Shown here in pieces: positions 17,606 to 25,868 of a DNA stretch of 53,563 bases; positions within the stretch are counted from its first letter, which is position 1; each line of letters starts with the position of its first letter. This stretch comes from Planctomycetia bacterium TMED53 (lineage in GTDB: Bacteria > Planctomycetota > UBA8108 > UBA1146): NCBI GenBank assembly GCA_002167285.1, contig NHDG01000016.1, forward strand, positions 1 to 53,563. Direction: 5' to 3'. The position numbers and the translations under genes were made by a program. The notes beneath the pieces are model-generated. The model ran no database searches, had not been told where the DNA came from, and saw only the letters and a program-made list of their open reading frames with translations.

Positions 17606-18442
17606 ATGATTTTATATTCACCTCGTGAGGCCGAAGGCGCCGACGAATCCTTCGAAGAGCTTCAAAAAAGAGTCATCGAACTTCAAGACCAAATTGTCCA
17701 AGAGCGAAACAAGCACAAGGATGAAATGAAGCGCGGCCTCGAGGCCATCGACAAAATGCGCAAGGACTCACCAAGTAGCTCCTCGCGCATGCTCGTCTCT
17801 GTCGACGGACATGATCTATCGAGTCAGCAGCGAGTCGCCATCTTTGTCGACGTTCAAAACATGTACTATGCGGCGAGAAACCTTTACCAATCAAAACTTG
17901 AGTTCTCAACTCTACTCAAGCATTTGGTGAGCAAAAGGGTATTGCAGCGAGCCTTAGCCTACATCGTCGAGCGCCCGGGAATGGAACAGAACAAATTCAT
18001 CGAAGTCCTGCGACGAAACGGATACGAAGTTCGCAAGCGTGTAGTCGGTGATCGTTCTGATCCGACCAGTAGTGGCGATTGGAATATTGGCATTACTCTG
18101 GACGCCTTGGCGATAGCCCCCAGAGCAGATGTTTGTATCCTCGTTACCGGCGATGGCGATTTTGTACCGCTGGTAGAAAAATTGCGCAACGATGGAGTGC
18201 GGGTAGAGATCGCCTCATTCAGAGACACCACCTCCAATGAGCTCTATCAGTGCGCAGATCAAGTCCACCATTTGGATGAGCGTGTTCTTCTTTCAGGAAA
18301 CCAGTTCCAAGCCGATTCCTCCGATGAATATGAAGAGGAAGAGGAGTATGAAGAAGAATTAGTCCCCTCGAGAGCCGACAGAAGTATTCGTCGTGCCCGT
18401 GGACCGGTTGAAGATCACTTCGATGACGAGGATGGAGATTGA
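17606..18442 (+). CDS. NYN-domain (LabA/DUF88-like) putative ribonuclease
   Basis: A 278-residue protein with a PIN-like NYN nuclease domain. An N-terminal coiled coil comes first (FEELQKRVIELQDQIVQERN, residues about 15-50). The NYN core, about residues 75-235, has VAIFVDVQNMYYAARN with the first Asp, GDWNIGITLDALAI with the second, and ILVTGDGDFVPLVEKLR with the TGDxDF motif, so the metal site is complete. The tail is very acidic (EYEEEEEYEEE) and then mixed charge. The ATG follows AAGGGGAG. The 3' end overlaps the start of queA by about 11 nt, so the two are probably coupled. Such proteins are thought to cut or bind RNA; the target here is unknown. Confidence 0.9.
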   Translation: MILYSPREAEGADESFEELQKRVIELQDQIVQERNKHKDEMKRGLEAIDKMRKDSPSSSSRMLVSVDGHDLSSQQRVAIFVDVQNMYYAARNLYQSKLEFSTLLKHLVSKRVLQRALAYIVERPGMEQNKFIEVLRRNGYEVRKRVVGDRSDPTSSGDWNIGITLDALAIAPRADVCILVTGDGDFVPLVEKLRNDGVRVEIASFRDTTSNELYQCADQVHHLDERVLLSGNQFQADSSDEYEEEEEYEEELVPSRADRSIRRARGPVEDHFDDEDGD

Positions 18443-19493
18443 GTCGGGAGAGAATCATCATTCTCTCTCCCGATACGATTTTGACCTTCCAGAATCCCTG
18501 ATAGCCCAAGAGCCCGCCTCTAACCGAAGTGGCTCCCGCTGTATCTTTGCCGAACGGGGGCTGCCTGGTCACCAATCGGGGCACTTTACCGATCTCATCC
18601 AACAGCTCAATGGCGATGAACTCCTGGTCTATAACGACACCCGAGTCATTCCGGCGAGAATTCATGGGAATCGAAGCACCGGGGGCAAAGTTGAAATTTT
18701 TATCCTCCGCCCTGCAAGAGATGGTCACAGTTGGATCGCCTGGATATCCCCTTCAAAAAGGATCAAACCAGGAGAAGTCATCTTTGGCCCAGATGTAGAA
18801 ATCACCGTTCATGAACGCGAAGGCTCAAGTTGGCGTATCGAATGGCCGAGTGATATCTCCCTTGAAGAAATCGGAGAAGTCCCTCTTCCGCCATACATCC
18901 GTAGGGATGTCGATCAACCCGACCGATCAGAACTCGATCGTGAACGCTACCAAACCGTCTTCGCCAAGACACCGGGTGCAGTCGCCGCACCCACCGCCGG
19001 GCTCCACTTCGATGAGACCCTTCTCGATCAGTTGAAAGCTCGAGGAGTGGAAAGATGTCCCGTCACCCTTCATGTAGGTCCCGGCACTTTCAAGCCGATC
19101 GAATCTGAGGATCTCCGCGACCATAAGGTTGATCCGGAGTGGTTCAGTATCTCCAGAGAGAGTCGCCAAACACTTCACGAAGCCCAGCAACAAGGACGCC
19201 CCATCATTGCAGTGGGGACAACTAGCCTGAGAGTTCTCGAAACTCTGGAGGATCTCTCGCCAGGAGAAGAGATTGTCGGAGAAACAGATCTGACAATTTT
19301 GCCCGGTTATCAATTTCGCCATGTCGATGGGTTACTCACTAATTTCCATCTTCCTGGATCCTCACTATTGGTCCTTGTGAGTTGTTTTCACGGTGTAGAG
19401 AACACTCTCGAGATTTACCGTTACGCCATCGAAAACGAATTCCGTTTTTACTCCTATGGTGATTGCATGCTGATCAAGCCTGGTAGTCACTAA
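18432..19493 (+). CDS. queA: S-adenosylmethionine:tRNA ribosyltransferase-isomerase
   Basis: QueA moves the ribosyl part of SAM onto preQ1 at tRNA position 34 to make epoxyqueuosine. The product is 353 residues, near the usual 340-355. Motifs: YDFDLPESLIAQEPA at the start, LLVYNDTRVIPARI, YQTVFAKTPGAVAAPTAGLH, VTLHVGPGTFKP, LTNFHLPGSSLL and a final FYSYGDCMLI. The start is uncertain: ATG 18432 gives the shortest N-terminus, while ATG 18423 and a GTG at 18393 are also in frame, all overlapping the NYN gene. queF, also in the queuosine pathway, lies at 46642. It ends in a TAATG overlap with the J-domain gene. Confidence 0.94.
   Translation: MEIESGENHHSLSRYDFDLPESLIAQEPASNRSGSRCIFAERGLPGHQSGHFTDLIQQLNGDELLVYNDTRVIPARIHGNRSTGGKVEIFILRPARDGHSWIAWISPSKRIKPGEVIFGPDVEITVHEREGSSWRIEWPSDISLEEIGEVPLPPYIRRDVDQPDRSELDRERYQTVFAKTPGAVAAPTAGLHFDETLLDQLKARGVERCPVTLHVGPGTFKPIESEDLRDHKVDPEWFSISRESRQTLHEAQQQGRPIIAVGTTSLRVLETLEDLSPGEEIVGETDLTILPGYQFRHVDGLLTNFHLPGSSLLVLVSCFHGVENTLEIYRYAIENEFRFYSYGDCMLIKPGSH
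18444..18473 (+). promoter_or_regulatory. Strong hairpin at the NYN-queA junction
   Basis: TCGGGAGAGAAT (18444-18455) pairs with ATTCTCTCTCCCGA (18460-18473) around a 4-nt loop, with one 2-nt bulge. It starts directly after the NYN stop codon, inside the first codons of queA. No T run follows, so it is not a standard terminator; it could limit queA translation or mark an mRNA processing site. Confidence 0.5.
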
Positions 19494-20140
19494 TGCGTTG
19501 TTGGTTCTGCCGCGCAGCACTCAATCTCGATTGGATTCATCGCGATGGGATTATACGAGGCCGTGATGAGTCAGAAGGGGGCCCCTACAGAATCTATCCA
19601 TGCCCAAGCTGTAGACGGGAGAACCGAATCGAATCATTGGGGCCTGATCGACACTACGCCTCCCCCGCCAAGGATTTGGGACTAGTCGACTGGCTCGTCG
19701 GTTGGATTGAACCCCTTGCTCCCAGTGATTTCTTGAAGCTACAGGAATGGCAACAAACTTATGGTGAAGAGAGAAGGCTTCTCTTCGAGAAAGCAGGGCT
19801 ATCAAGCTACTCAGGCCTACGCTGGAGACAGTGGCTTTCTCGCCGACAGGTCGAAGATCCTGAAACGAGTCACCGCCAGGCACCGAACAACGAAGAAAAA
19901 CCTCACCGTCGATCAGAAATATCTGATCAGGGTCTTCCCCTCAATCACCCACTGCAAATCTTGGGACTCTCTAGAAATGCAAACTCAAAACAAATTCGGC
20001 AACGCTTTCGTGAGTTGGTAAAACAGTACCACCCCGACAAGCATAGATCCCTGAGCAACAAGCAAGTGGATGAGGCCGATGAAAAGCTGAAGCAACTGAT
20101 CGAGGCCTTCGAAAAGTTAGAGCGTGACGGCAAAGTCTAA
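19493..20140 (+). CDS. Zinc-ribbon protein with C-terminal J domain
   Basis: A 215-residue J-domain protein. The N-terminus has a likely zinc site from two CxxC pairs (MRCWFCRAAL and YPCPSCRREN, residues 3-6 and about 37-40). A middle linker of about 100 residues is hydrophilic. The J domain, about residues 150-215, has LNHPLQILGLSRNANSKQIR, and KQYHPDKH with the HPD that stimulates DnaK ATPase. The ATG shares one base with the queA stop. J domains recruit Hsp70 to a client; the zinc part may choose the client, which is unknown. No glycine-rich or DnaJ-type zinc domain is present, so it is not DnaJ itself. Confidence 0.88.
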   Translation: MRCWFCRAALNLDWIHRDGIIRGRDESEGGPYRIYPCPSCRRENRIESLGPDRHYASPAKDLGLVDWLVGWIEPLAPSDFLKLQEWQQTYGEERRLLFEKAGLSSYSGLRWRQWLSRRQVEDPETSHRQAPNNEEKPHRRSEISDQGLPLNHPLQILGLSRNANSKQIRQRFRELVKQYHPDKHRSLSNKQVDEADEKLKQLIEAFEKLERDGKV

Positions 20141-20221
20141 TCAGCGGCAGCGATTCCTCTTAATACAGTGATTCTTACACCGGCACTTCTTACACCAGCA
20201 CCCTGTTTTTTGATCAGCCAT
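20141..20221 (-). CDS. Possible cysteine-rich micropeptide (26 aa) behind the DASS transporter
   Basis: A 26-residue reading frame whose ATG overlaps the end of the transporter gene (ATGGCTGA contains its stop). The product has six cysteines at positions 8, 10, 13, 15, 19 and 25 plus nine Lys/Arg and one His, with the core GCWCKKCRCKNHC. Such density suggests metal or nucleic-acid binding. Part of the core arises from a 15-bp near-duplication in the DNA. The purine stretch AGGGA lies directly before the ATG, closer than ideal. The stop codon abuts the stop of the convergent J-domain gene, so it fills the gap exactly. It may be real and coupled, or chance. Confidence 0.35.
   Translation of the reverse strand: MADQKTGCWCKKCRCKNHCIKRNRCR
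20174..20203. repeat. 15-bp imperfect tandem duplication
   Basis: cttacaccggcactt is followed directly by cttacaccagcaccc (20174-20188, 20189-20203), in the gap between the J-domain and transporter genes. On the minus strand it falls inside the micropeptide frame. Confidence 0.8.
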
Positions 20222-21725
20222 TCCCTGCGGGGCCAGGTAACCAACCCAGGGAACCCAATGCCAAGCTAACGATCAAAACAATCAGTACCCCAATAATATT
20301 CAAGAAGAACCCGCAGCGAATCATGAATCGGATTGGGATTTTACCCGTAGCGAAGACGATGGCATTGGGAGCGGTTGCCACGGGAAGCATGAACGCGCAT
20401 GAGACAGATAATACCGCTGGCAGCATCATTTGAATCGGTGAAATCCCCCCCTGTATCGCTGCCGAAGAGAGTACTGGCATCAACAAGTGCATCGAGGCGG
20501 TATTTGAAGTGACCTCTGTTAAAAATGTCGTCACCGATGAGATCGCCAGCACCAGAAGAGGAAATGGAAGCTGGTTCCAAGACGCCATCCATGAGCCAAC
20601 TTCGGTAGAGAGACCACTGCTTTGGAATGCGCCGCCGATGGCAAAACCTCCCCCGAAGAGTAGCAGCATCCCCCATGGAACCTCTTTTGCCCGATCCCAA
20701 TCGAGGAGAGGCTTCTGACCTTTACCGGAGGGAATGATAAAAAGCGCGATGGCACTGGCGACAGAGACGATACTGTCGTTGAGATACTTGCCATACTGGG
20801 ATGGTTCCAGGTCAAGAAGTGGACCCAAGAGATGAATCCACCCGGGCATATTCGCGCTTCCCCGGGTCACCCACAATAATGCAGTCGCCAAGAAGACGGT
20901 GAAGACTCTCTTCTCCTCGGATCGCATCGGTCCGAGTGCCTGCAACTCTTCCCTTAAAGCAGCACTACCATCGGAGTTTTCTCCACGCGGCAAAGGGATG
21001 AGGAATCTTGTCAGCAAAAGGTACATCACTGGCAAAAACAAACAGACCACAGGAAGCCCCAAAATGAACCACTGCAAAAATCCCACTTCGATGGGCGGGA
21101 CCAAGTCTTGGGCGTTTTTGACGAAGATCAGGTTTGGTGGAGTCCCTATCAAAGTTCCAATACCACCAACATTTGCGCCATAGGCTGTGCACAGTAACAA
21201 GCAAAGGGTAAATCGACCCTTCATATCCCGCGCTTCCTCGGTCCGGCGGGCAACAGAAATGGCAATCGGCAGCAGCATCAGTGTGGTTGCAGTATTAGAG
21301 ATCCACATCGACAAGGTGGCAGAGGTCAGCAAAAAGCCCAGAGCCAATCTGCGCGGTGAAGTTCCAAGATAGATCAACGTAGAAATGGCGATTCTTCGGT
21401 GTAAGCCTGAACACTCGACAGCTCGCGCCAGCATGAATCCGCCCAGCAACAACAAAATCAGATGGTGCGAATAGTACTTGGCTGCAACCCCTGCCTCACA
21501 AACTCCGAATAGGGGTAGCAATACCGCTGGCAACAACGAGCTCGCCGGAATCGGGATCGCCTCCGTCACCCACCAGGTCACCGTCCATACAGTCACCATC
21601 AAGGTCCCCAGGACAGTTTTCGAATAGTCTTCAGGTGCCAGATACCAAGTTAAAAGAGTCAGAAGCGGACCCAGAAAGATCGGGACCCAACGGACCTCTT
21701 CACCACGACCTGCACCTTTATCCAT
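20214..21725 (-). CDS. DASS-family (SLC13) anion:sodium symporter
   Basis: A 503-residue inner-membrane carrier of the divalent anion:Na+ symporter family, which takes up dicarboxylates such as succinate and malate, or sulfate. About eleven hydrophobic segments are visible. Typical motifs are VWTVTWWVTEAIPIPASSLL near the N-terminus, SMWISNTATTLMLLPIA holding the SNT sodium/substrate motif, GTLIGTPPNLIF and, in the second repeat, FLTEVTSNTASMHLLMPVL with the second SNT, and VATAPNAIVFA. The two SNT motifs and the two-repeat layout are intact. The start ATG at 21725 follows a 12-bp repeat array upstream. Substrate cannot be told from sequence. Confidence 0.93.
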   Translation of the reverse strand: MDKGAGRGEEVRWVPIFLGPLLTLLTWYLAPEDYSKTVLGTLMVTVWTVTWWVTEAIPIPASSLLPAVLLPLFGVCEAGVAAKYYSHHLILLLLGGFMLARAVECSGLHRRIAISTLIYLGTSPRRLALGFLLTSATLSMWISNTATTLMLLPIAISVARRTEEARDMKGRFTLCLLLCTAYGANVGGIGTLIGTPPNLIFVKNAQDLVPPIEVGFLQWFILGLPVVCLFLPVMYLLLTRFLIPLPRGENSDGSAALREELQALGPMRSEEKRVFTVFLATALLWVTRGSANMPGWIHLLGPLLDLEPSQYGKYLNDSIVSVASAIALFIIPSGKGQKPLLDWDRAKEVPWGMLLLFGGGFAIGGAFQSSGLSTEVGSWMASWNQLPFPLLVLAISSVTTFLTEVTSNTASMHLLMPVLSSAAIQGGISPIQMMLPAVLSVSCAFMLPVATAPNAIVFATGKIPIRFMIRCGFFLNIIGVLIVLIVSLALGSLGWLPGPAGNG

Positions 21726-21771
21726 CTTAGAAACCCCTGACTAACTAACTGGCACTAAGTAACTGGCCCTG

Positions 21772-21819
21772 CCAAGTATCACTCCAAGTATCACTCCAAG
21801 TATCACTCCAAGTATGACT
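21772..21819. repeat. Four tandem copies of a 12-bp unit
   Basis: ccaagtatcact is repeated four times head to tail, the last copy with one change (ccaagtatgact), 47 bp upstream of the DASS transporter start and within its leader. It lies between two divergent genes. Confidence 0.95.
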
Positions 21820-21986
21820 TCAGGCATTACTCAATGCAGCTGAACCGAATCCCCATACCGAAAAATTCACACGTCGAAAAATCCATATGACGACGCGGAT
21901 AGCTTACCCATTCCCTGATACCGCACTCGTGGTACCATCCAGCGATTGGAAACGCGATCTTAACGGGTGATAATCGGAGTGACACC

Positions 21987-22415
21987 ATGTACTTCTCACA
22001 GTACTTTTTTCAGCACGGCCCAAGCTGTTTTTCACTGCTGAATCGCCCGTTGATTCCCATACTCCTAGTCATTTCCATGATTCCGATACTCCCATCTTGC
22101 CGTACTGTGCAAGCTCCGGCGGTCGTCGTCGGAGAAAACTCCTGGAACCGCGAAAAGGATGTCGTCGAGTATTCGATTGGACTCGAGAAGCCTCTTTCCG
22201 CGAAAGGGTATCTCGAGTGGACCACCGCTCATCTTCACGAAAAAAACCTGCATCAAGAAAATCCCGGATATCCGGGGATTCCCGTTTATGAAGTTCGATA
22301 CTACTTCTTCAACAACAGGGGATATCGGGGAGGCTACTTAGGATCAGTCTTGTGGCGCAGACCGATCGGTGACTCCGAAATGCTGCAGCACGTCAGCACC
22401 ATCTTGGAGAGGTGA
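21987..22415 (+). CDS. Small putative lipoprotein
   Basis: A 142-residue protein. The N-terminus is long, then a hydrophobic stretch (PLIPILLVISMIPILPSC) ends in a lipobox-like sequence with Cys near residue 38, suggesting a lipoprotein. The mature part of about 100 residues has aromatic-rich strands (VYEVRYYFFNNRGYRGGYLG; SVLWRRP). I do not recognise a family. ATG start with CGGAG nearby. It ends 9 nt before the next lipoprotein gene and is probably co-transcribed with it. Confidence 0.8.
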   Translation: MYFSQYFFQHGPSCFSLLNRPLIPILLVISMIPILPSCRTVQAPAVVVGENSWNREKDVVEYSIGLEKPLSAKGYLEWTTAHLHEKNLHQENPGYPGIPVYEVRYYFFNNRGYRGGYLGSVLWRRPIGDSEMLQHVSTILER

Positions 22416-22424
22416 TCCTGCCCG

Positions 22425-23744
22425 ATGATTCTGTGTCGTTTCTGCTCCCTGATTCAGCTTCCGATTCTCCTCCTCGGATTCGCTCTCCTGTCTAGTGGGT
22501 GCTCACTGGTCTACGACCACAAAATCCAATCAAACTCAGGGGTTCTCTACAGTGATCATCCAAAAGAGGTCACTACTCCATACATCGAACGAATGGATTG
22601 GTCAGCTCGAGGTATCCAGAGCTATATTCCTAAATCAGCCCAAGATATCTCTGGAGTCACCGTCATCCTTTCTGGTGAACCCGCAGATTCTGGAGCGGTG
22701 ATTCGTCGAGGACGCCCCGGTTTTGCTGGTTGGTATAATGGGGTCTTCGACATGATCTGGTTATCTGGCGCGCCAGACGAGGATGGCAAATCGATTTTGC
22801 TCGAATTGGATTCCCTCGATACCTTTCAACATGAACTCGCTCATCACTTAACGTCAGGGATCCCAGGTATCCAACGAAGGTGGTGGTTGGTTGAAGGGGT
22901 CGCATGTCACTTCGAAGGGGGCTTCGATCCAGGGGATGGCTCCTTCTCGATTCCCCCATTCCATATCAAGTACTACGAAAAGTGTCGTCAAGAGCTACGC
23001 AGACGTGGCGAAGCCCGCTTCGTTGCAGATCTCCAAGAAACACTTGAGGGAAATTACGGCACCTTTTACAGCACCGATTCAGAACTACTCTACCGTTATG
23101 CCCTCTCATGGGGATTCCTTTGGCACCTGCTGGCTTCATTCCCTGAAGAAGATTCATTTGAAGATAAAATTTATCAAATCGCCGCCATGCCCGCTAAAGA
23201 GTTACTTCTGATGACCCAGGGTTTTGTCGAGGATCTCTCCGACCGAACTCGCGAAAAGCTAAGGGAGTATTTGCCAGATCCGCGTCTTCGACGCTGGGCA
23301 GTTTCAGGATTAATTCGCCAATATCGAGCAAGTGCACAAGAGATCGTGGATGCCCTTGAGGAAGAATTGAAACAGAACGATGACCCCACCTGGACATGGT
23401 CTCAGTTTGTCCAAATGATCGGGTCTCGCTCTCTTCGGTGGCCAAGGGGCCTTCGAAACGAATGGGTGCTCAAGTTCTTCGACTTCATGGAAAATGCAAC
23501 TTCTGCACAGAAAAAGCAGCTCTGTAGTGAAGTGGTTTCATCATCCCGAAGCTTCTCGATTATCAATGCGATCGTTGATTGCCTGGAATCAGATGACGCA
23601 GATCTGCGAGCCATCGCTGCAAAGAGCTTGGCGCGTATCTCCCGACAGAAAACCATCGTCAATCCAGAATTTTGGATGAATGCTCCAGATTCACTTCGCC
23701 AGGTCGAAATCGACGCATGGAGAGATTATCTAAATCGCGACTAG
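22425..23744 (+). CDS. Lipoprotein with HExxH metallopeptidase-like domain
   Basis: A 439-residue exported lipoprotein. The signal sequence ends in the lipobox LLSSGC, making Cys26 the lipidated residue. A zinc-peptidase motif, HELAHH, is in DTFQHELAHHLTSG, and about 25 residues later WLVEGVACHFEGG supplies a likely third-ligand Glu, the gluzincin pattern seen in DUF1570-type proteins. The C-terminal half is helical, with HEAT-like stretches (LRAIAAKSLARIS). It follows a small lipoprotein gene by 9 nt. A surface or periplasmic protease is the best guess; the peptidase activity itself is inferred only from the motif. Confidence 0.85.
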   Translation: MILCRFCSLIQLPILLLGFALLSSGCSLVYDHKIQSNSGVLYSDHPKEVTTPYIERMDWSARGIQSYIPKSAQDISGVTVILSGEPADSGAVIRRGRPGFAGWYNGVFDMIWLSGAPDEDGKSILLELDSLDTFQHELAHHLTSGIPGIQRRWWLVEGVACHFEGGFDPGDGSFSIPPFHIKYYEKCRQELRRRGEARFVADLQETLEGNYGTFYSTDSELLYRYALSWGFLWHLLASFPEEDSFEDKIYQIAAMPAKELLLMTQGFVEDLSDRTREKLREYLPDPRLRRWAVSGLIRQYRASAQEIVDALEEELKQNDDPTWTWSQFVQMIGSRSLRWPRGLRNEWVLKFFDFMENATSAQKKQLCSEVVSSSRSFSIINAIVDCLESDDADLRAIAAKSLARISRQKTIVNPEFWMNAPDSLRQVEIDAWRDYLNRD

Positions 23745-23807
23745 ATTGCCCTCTATCATTGACCCCAGCTCTCCATCGACCGATGCTGATAACCAAGGAG
23801 AATTGTC

Positions 23808-24053
23808 ATGGAATTGGATCTTCTTCTCTTCGCTTCTCTAAGGGATATCGCAGGAGCCCAGACCTTAAAGGTTGATCTCCCCGAAGGAGCAACCGTCTCT
23901 GAACTGCTGGAAATGATTGCTCAAAATCACCCTGAGTTTGCTCCCAAGCTACCCCATGTCAGAGTGGCCATCGGTGACGAATTCGCTCAACCCGGAGACA
24001 CCATCCCTGCTGATCAAGAGATCGCTCTGATCCCTCCTGTGAGTGGCGGTTGA
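23808..24053 (+). CDS. moaD: Molybdopterin synthase sulfur carrier subunit
   Basis: An 81-residue ubiquitin-like protein whose C-terminal thiocarboxylate gives sulfur to make the dithiolene of molybdopterin. LLLFASLRDIAGAQ at the start, VSELLEMIAQNHPEF in the middle and the ending ALIPPVSGG with the required Gly-Gly are all typical. ATG start after AAGGAG. Its stop overlaps the moaE start (TGATG), as expected for the two subunits of one enzyme. Confidence 0.95.
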   Translation: MELDLLLFASLRDIAGAQTLKVDLPEGATVSELLEMIAQNHPEFAPKLPHVRVAIGDEFAQPGDTIPADQEIALIPPVSGG

Positions 24054-24478
24054 TGATGGAACCCAATTACGAAGCTCAACTAACGCGGGAAGCGATCGAT
24101 ACCGAAAAAGCTCGATCATGGCTCGACGATCCTGGCTGTGGAGCGATTCACATCTTTTGTGGCGTCGTCCGCGACCTTAATCGTTCAAAAACGGTCACCG
24201 CGATCGAATACCACGCCCATGAACCGCTTGCATTACGCAGCCTGGAAAAGGTCGTCGCAGGACTCGTCGATGACGGCGCGACCAAAGCACTGGCGATCCA
24301 CCGGCTGGGAATGCTCAAAGTCGGAGAGACCAGTATTCTTCTGGGAGTATCACTGCCCCACAGAAAAGAGGGCTTTGGGTTGCTGGAACGCGGAATGATT
24401 GAAATCAAATCTGAAGTCGCAGTTTGGAAACACGAACACTACCGAGACGATGCCCCGGAATGGATCGAAGGATCTTGA
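24053..24478 (+). CDS. moaE: Molybdopterin synthase catalytic subunit
   Basis: A 141-residue large subunit that, with MoaD, turns cyclic pyranopterin monophosphate into molybdopterin. The core GAIHIFCGVVRDLNRSKTV, then IEYHAHEPLA, VSLPHRKEGF and KSEVAVWKHEHYRD are family hallmarks; the late lysines include the catalytic region. The ATG at 24053 overlaps the moaD stop; a TTG one codon earlier is less likely. It converges with gltA, 41 nt apart. Confidence 0.95.
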   Translation: MMEPNYEAQLTREAIDTEKARSWLDDPGCGAIHIFCGVVRDLNRSKTVTAIEYHAHEPLALRSLEKVVAGLVDDGATKALAIHRLGMLKVGETSILLGVSLPHRKEGFGLLERGMIEIKSEVAVWKHEHYRDDAPEWIEGS

Positions 24479-24498
24479 CCTGACGCCCCGTCGAGAGC

Positions 24499-24527
24499 TT
24501 TCGACTACTGAACTTTTGACTACTGAG
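24499..24527. repeat. 14-15 bp imperfect tandem duplication
   Basis: tttcgactactgaac is followed by ttttgactactgag in the 41-bp gap between the convergent moaE and gltA; the second copy runs into the gltA stop region. Confidence 0.75.
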
Positions 24528-25809
24528 GGTACTCGCGCAATTGCTCACCGGTGTAGATCTGACGCGGCCTCTGAATCCTATCCTTCGGATTGGTGCGCTG
24601 CTCCATCCAATGGGCAATCCAACCTGGCAGTCTGCCGAGGGCAAACATCACCGTGAACATGTTGGTCGGAATTCCGATGGCCCGATACATAATTCCAGAA
24701 TAGAAATCGACGTTCGGGTACAGGTTACGATCGATGAAGTAGGAATCATTGAGAGCGATCTCTTCGAGTCGACGCGCCACGTCAAGAAGCGGATCCTCGA
24801 CTCCGAGGTGGTCGAGCAATCGATCACACGCCTCTTTGATGATCTTAGCGCGAGGGTCGTAGTTTTTGTAAACACGATGGCCGAAGCCCATCAAGCGGGT
24901 TGGGGAATCCTTATCCTTGACCTGCTCCATGAAGGCTTCCACATCCTGGCCATTCTCTTGAATCATGGAGAGCTGCTCAAGAACCGCCTGGTTGGCTCCG
25001 CCATGACGAGATCCCCAAAGCGCACTGATCCCCGCAGAGATGCAAGCGTAGAGGTTGGTCAGAGAACTCCCCACCATTCTCACCGTGGAAGTAGAGCAAT
25101 TCTGCTCGTGATCTGCATGCAGGATCAACAACAGGTTCAAAGCACGCTCGACCTCGGGGTCCACGTGGTAAGGCTCCGCCGGAACTCGGAACATCATATG
25201 CATGAAGTTGCCGCAGTATGTCAGCGAGTTATCCGGGTAGATGAAAGGCTGACCGATCGACTTTTTGAAGCTGAACGCAGCCAATGTACGCACCTTTGAG
25301 AGCAAACGACAAATCGTCAAATCCATGTTGTCGTCATTCTCAGGATCTTCGATGTCGGTGTAAAAAGTCGACAACCCCATCACCATCGCAGAAAGGATCG
25401 CCATCGGATGAGCCGACGACGGGAACCCGTCGTAAAAGTGGCGCATATCTTCATGAATCATCGAATGAAAGCGAAGGTTCGTACGGAATGTTTCGTACTC
25501 TTCCGGATTCGGAAGATCGCCATGAATCAGAAGATAACTGGTCTCGACAAAATTCGAATTGAGAGCGAGTTGCTCGATGGGATATCCACGGTAACGCAGA
25601 ATTCCTTTTTCCCCATCGATGAAGCAAACAGAACTGAGCGCACTCCCGGTGTTGACGTAACCCGGATCTAAAGTCACAAAGCCACTCTCTTTGCGAAGAT
25701 TGCTGATATCGATCGCCTTTTCACCCTCCGAACCGATGTAGACCGGAAGAGAAACCTGTTGGTCTCCCAATTGGAGAATGGCGTCTTGCGTCAACTGCTT
25801 GTCGTTCAT
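24520..25809 (-). CDS. gltA: Citrate synthase
   Basis: Condenses acetyl-CoA with oxaloacetate in the first step of the TCA cycle. It is 429 residues, the size of hexameric bacterial GltA, and has the N-terminal beta domain of that type (KAIDISNLRKESGFVTLDP, GILRYRGYPIEQLA). Catalytic residues sit in LWGSRHGGANQAVLEQL (His), MGFGHRVYKNYDPRA (His) and NVDFYSGIMYRAIGIP (Asp). ATG start at 25809 with only a weak ribosome site. A 297-nt, GC-rich region with pairing potential lies between nadE and this start and may be a regulatory leader. Confidence 0.96.
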   Translation of the reverse strand: MNDKQLTQDAILQLGDQQVSLPVYIGSEGEKAIDISNLRKESGFVTLDPGYVNTGSALSSVCFIDGEKGILRYRGYPIEQLALNSNFVETSYLLIHGDLPNPEEYETFRTNLRFHSMIHEDMRHFYDGFPSSAHPMAILSAMVMGLSTFYTDIEDPENDDNMDLTICRLLSKVRTLAAFSFKKSIGQPFIYPDNSLTYCGNFMHMMFRVPAEPYHVDPEVERALNLLLILHADHEQNCSTSTVRMVGSSLTNLYACISAGISALWGSRHGGANQAVLEQLSMIQENGQDVEAFMEQVKDKDSPTRLMGFGHRVYKNYDPRAKIIKEACDRLLDHLGVEDPLLDVARRLEEIALNDSYFIDRNLYPNVDFYSGIMYRAIGIPTNMFTVMFALGRLPGWIAHWMEQRTNPKDRIQRPRQIYTGEQLREYPQ

Positions 25810-25868
25810 CCGCTCTCTGTCTTTCCCGTAAGAGGCAACTCAACTCAAACCCGTATGAAATCGATACA

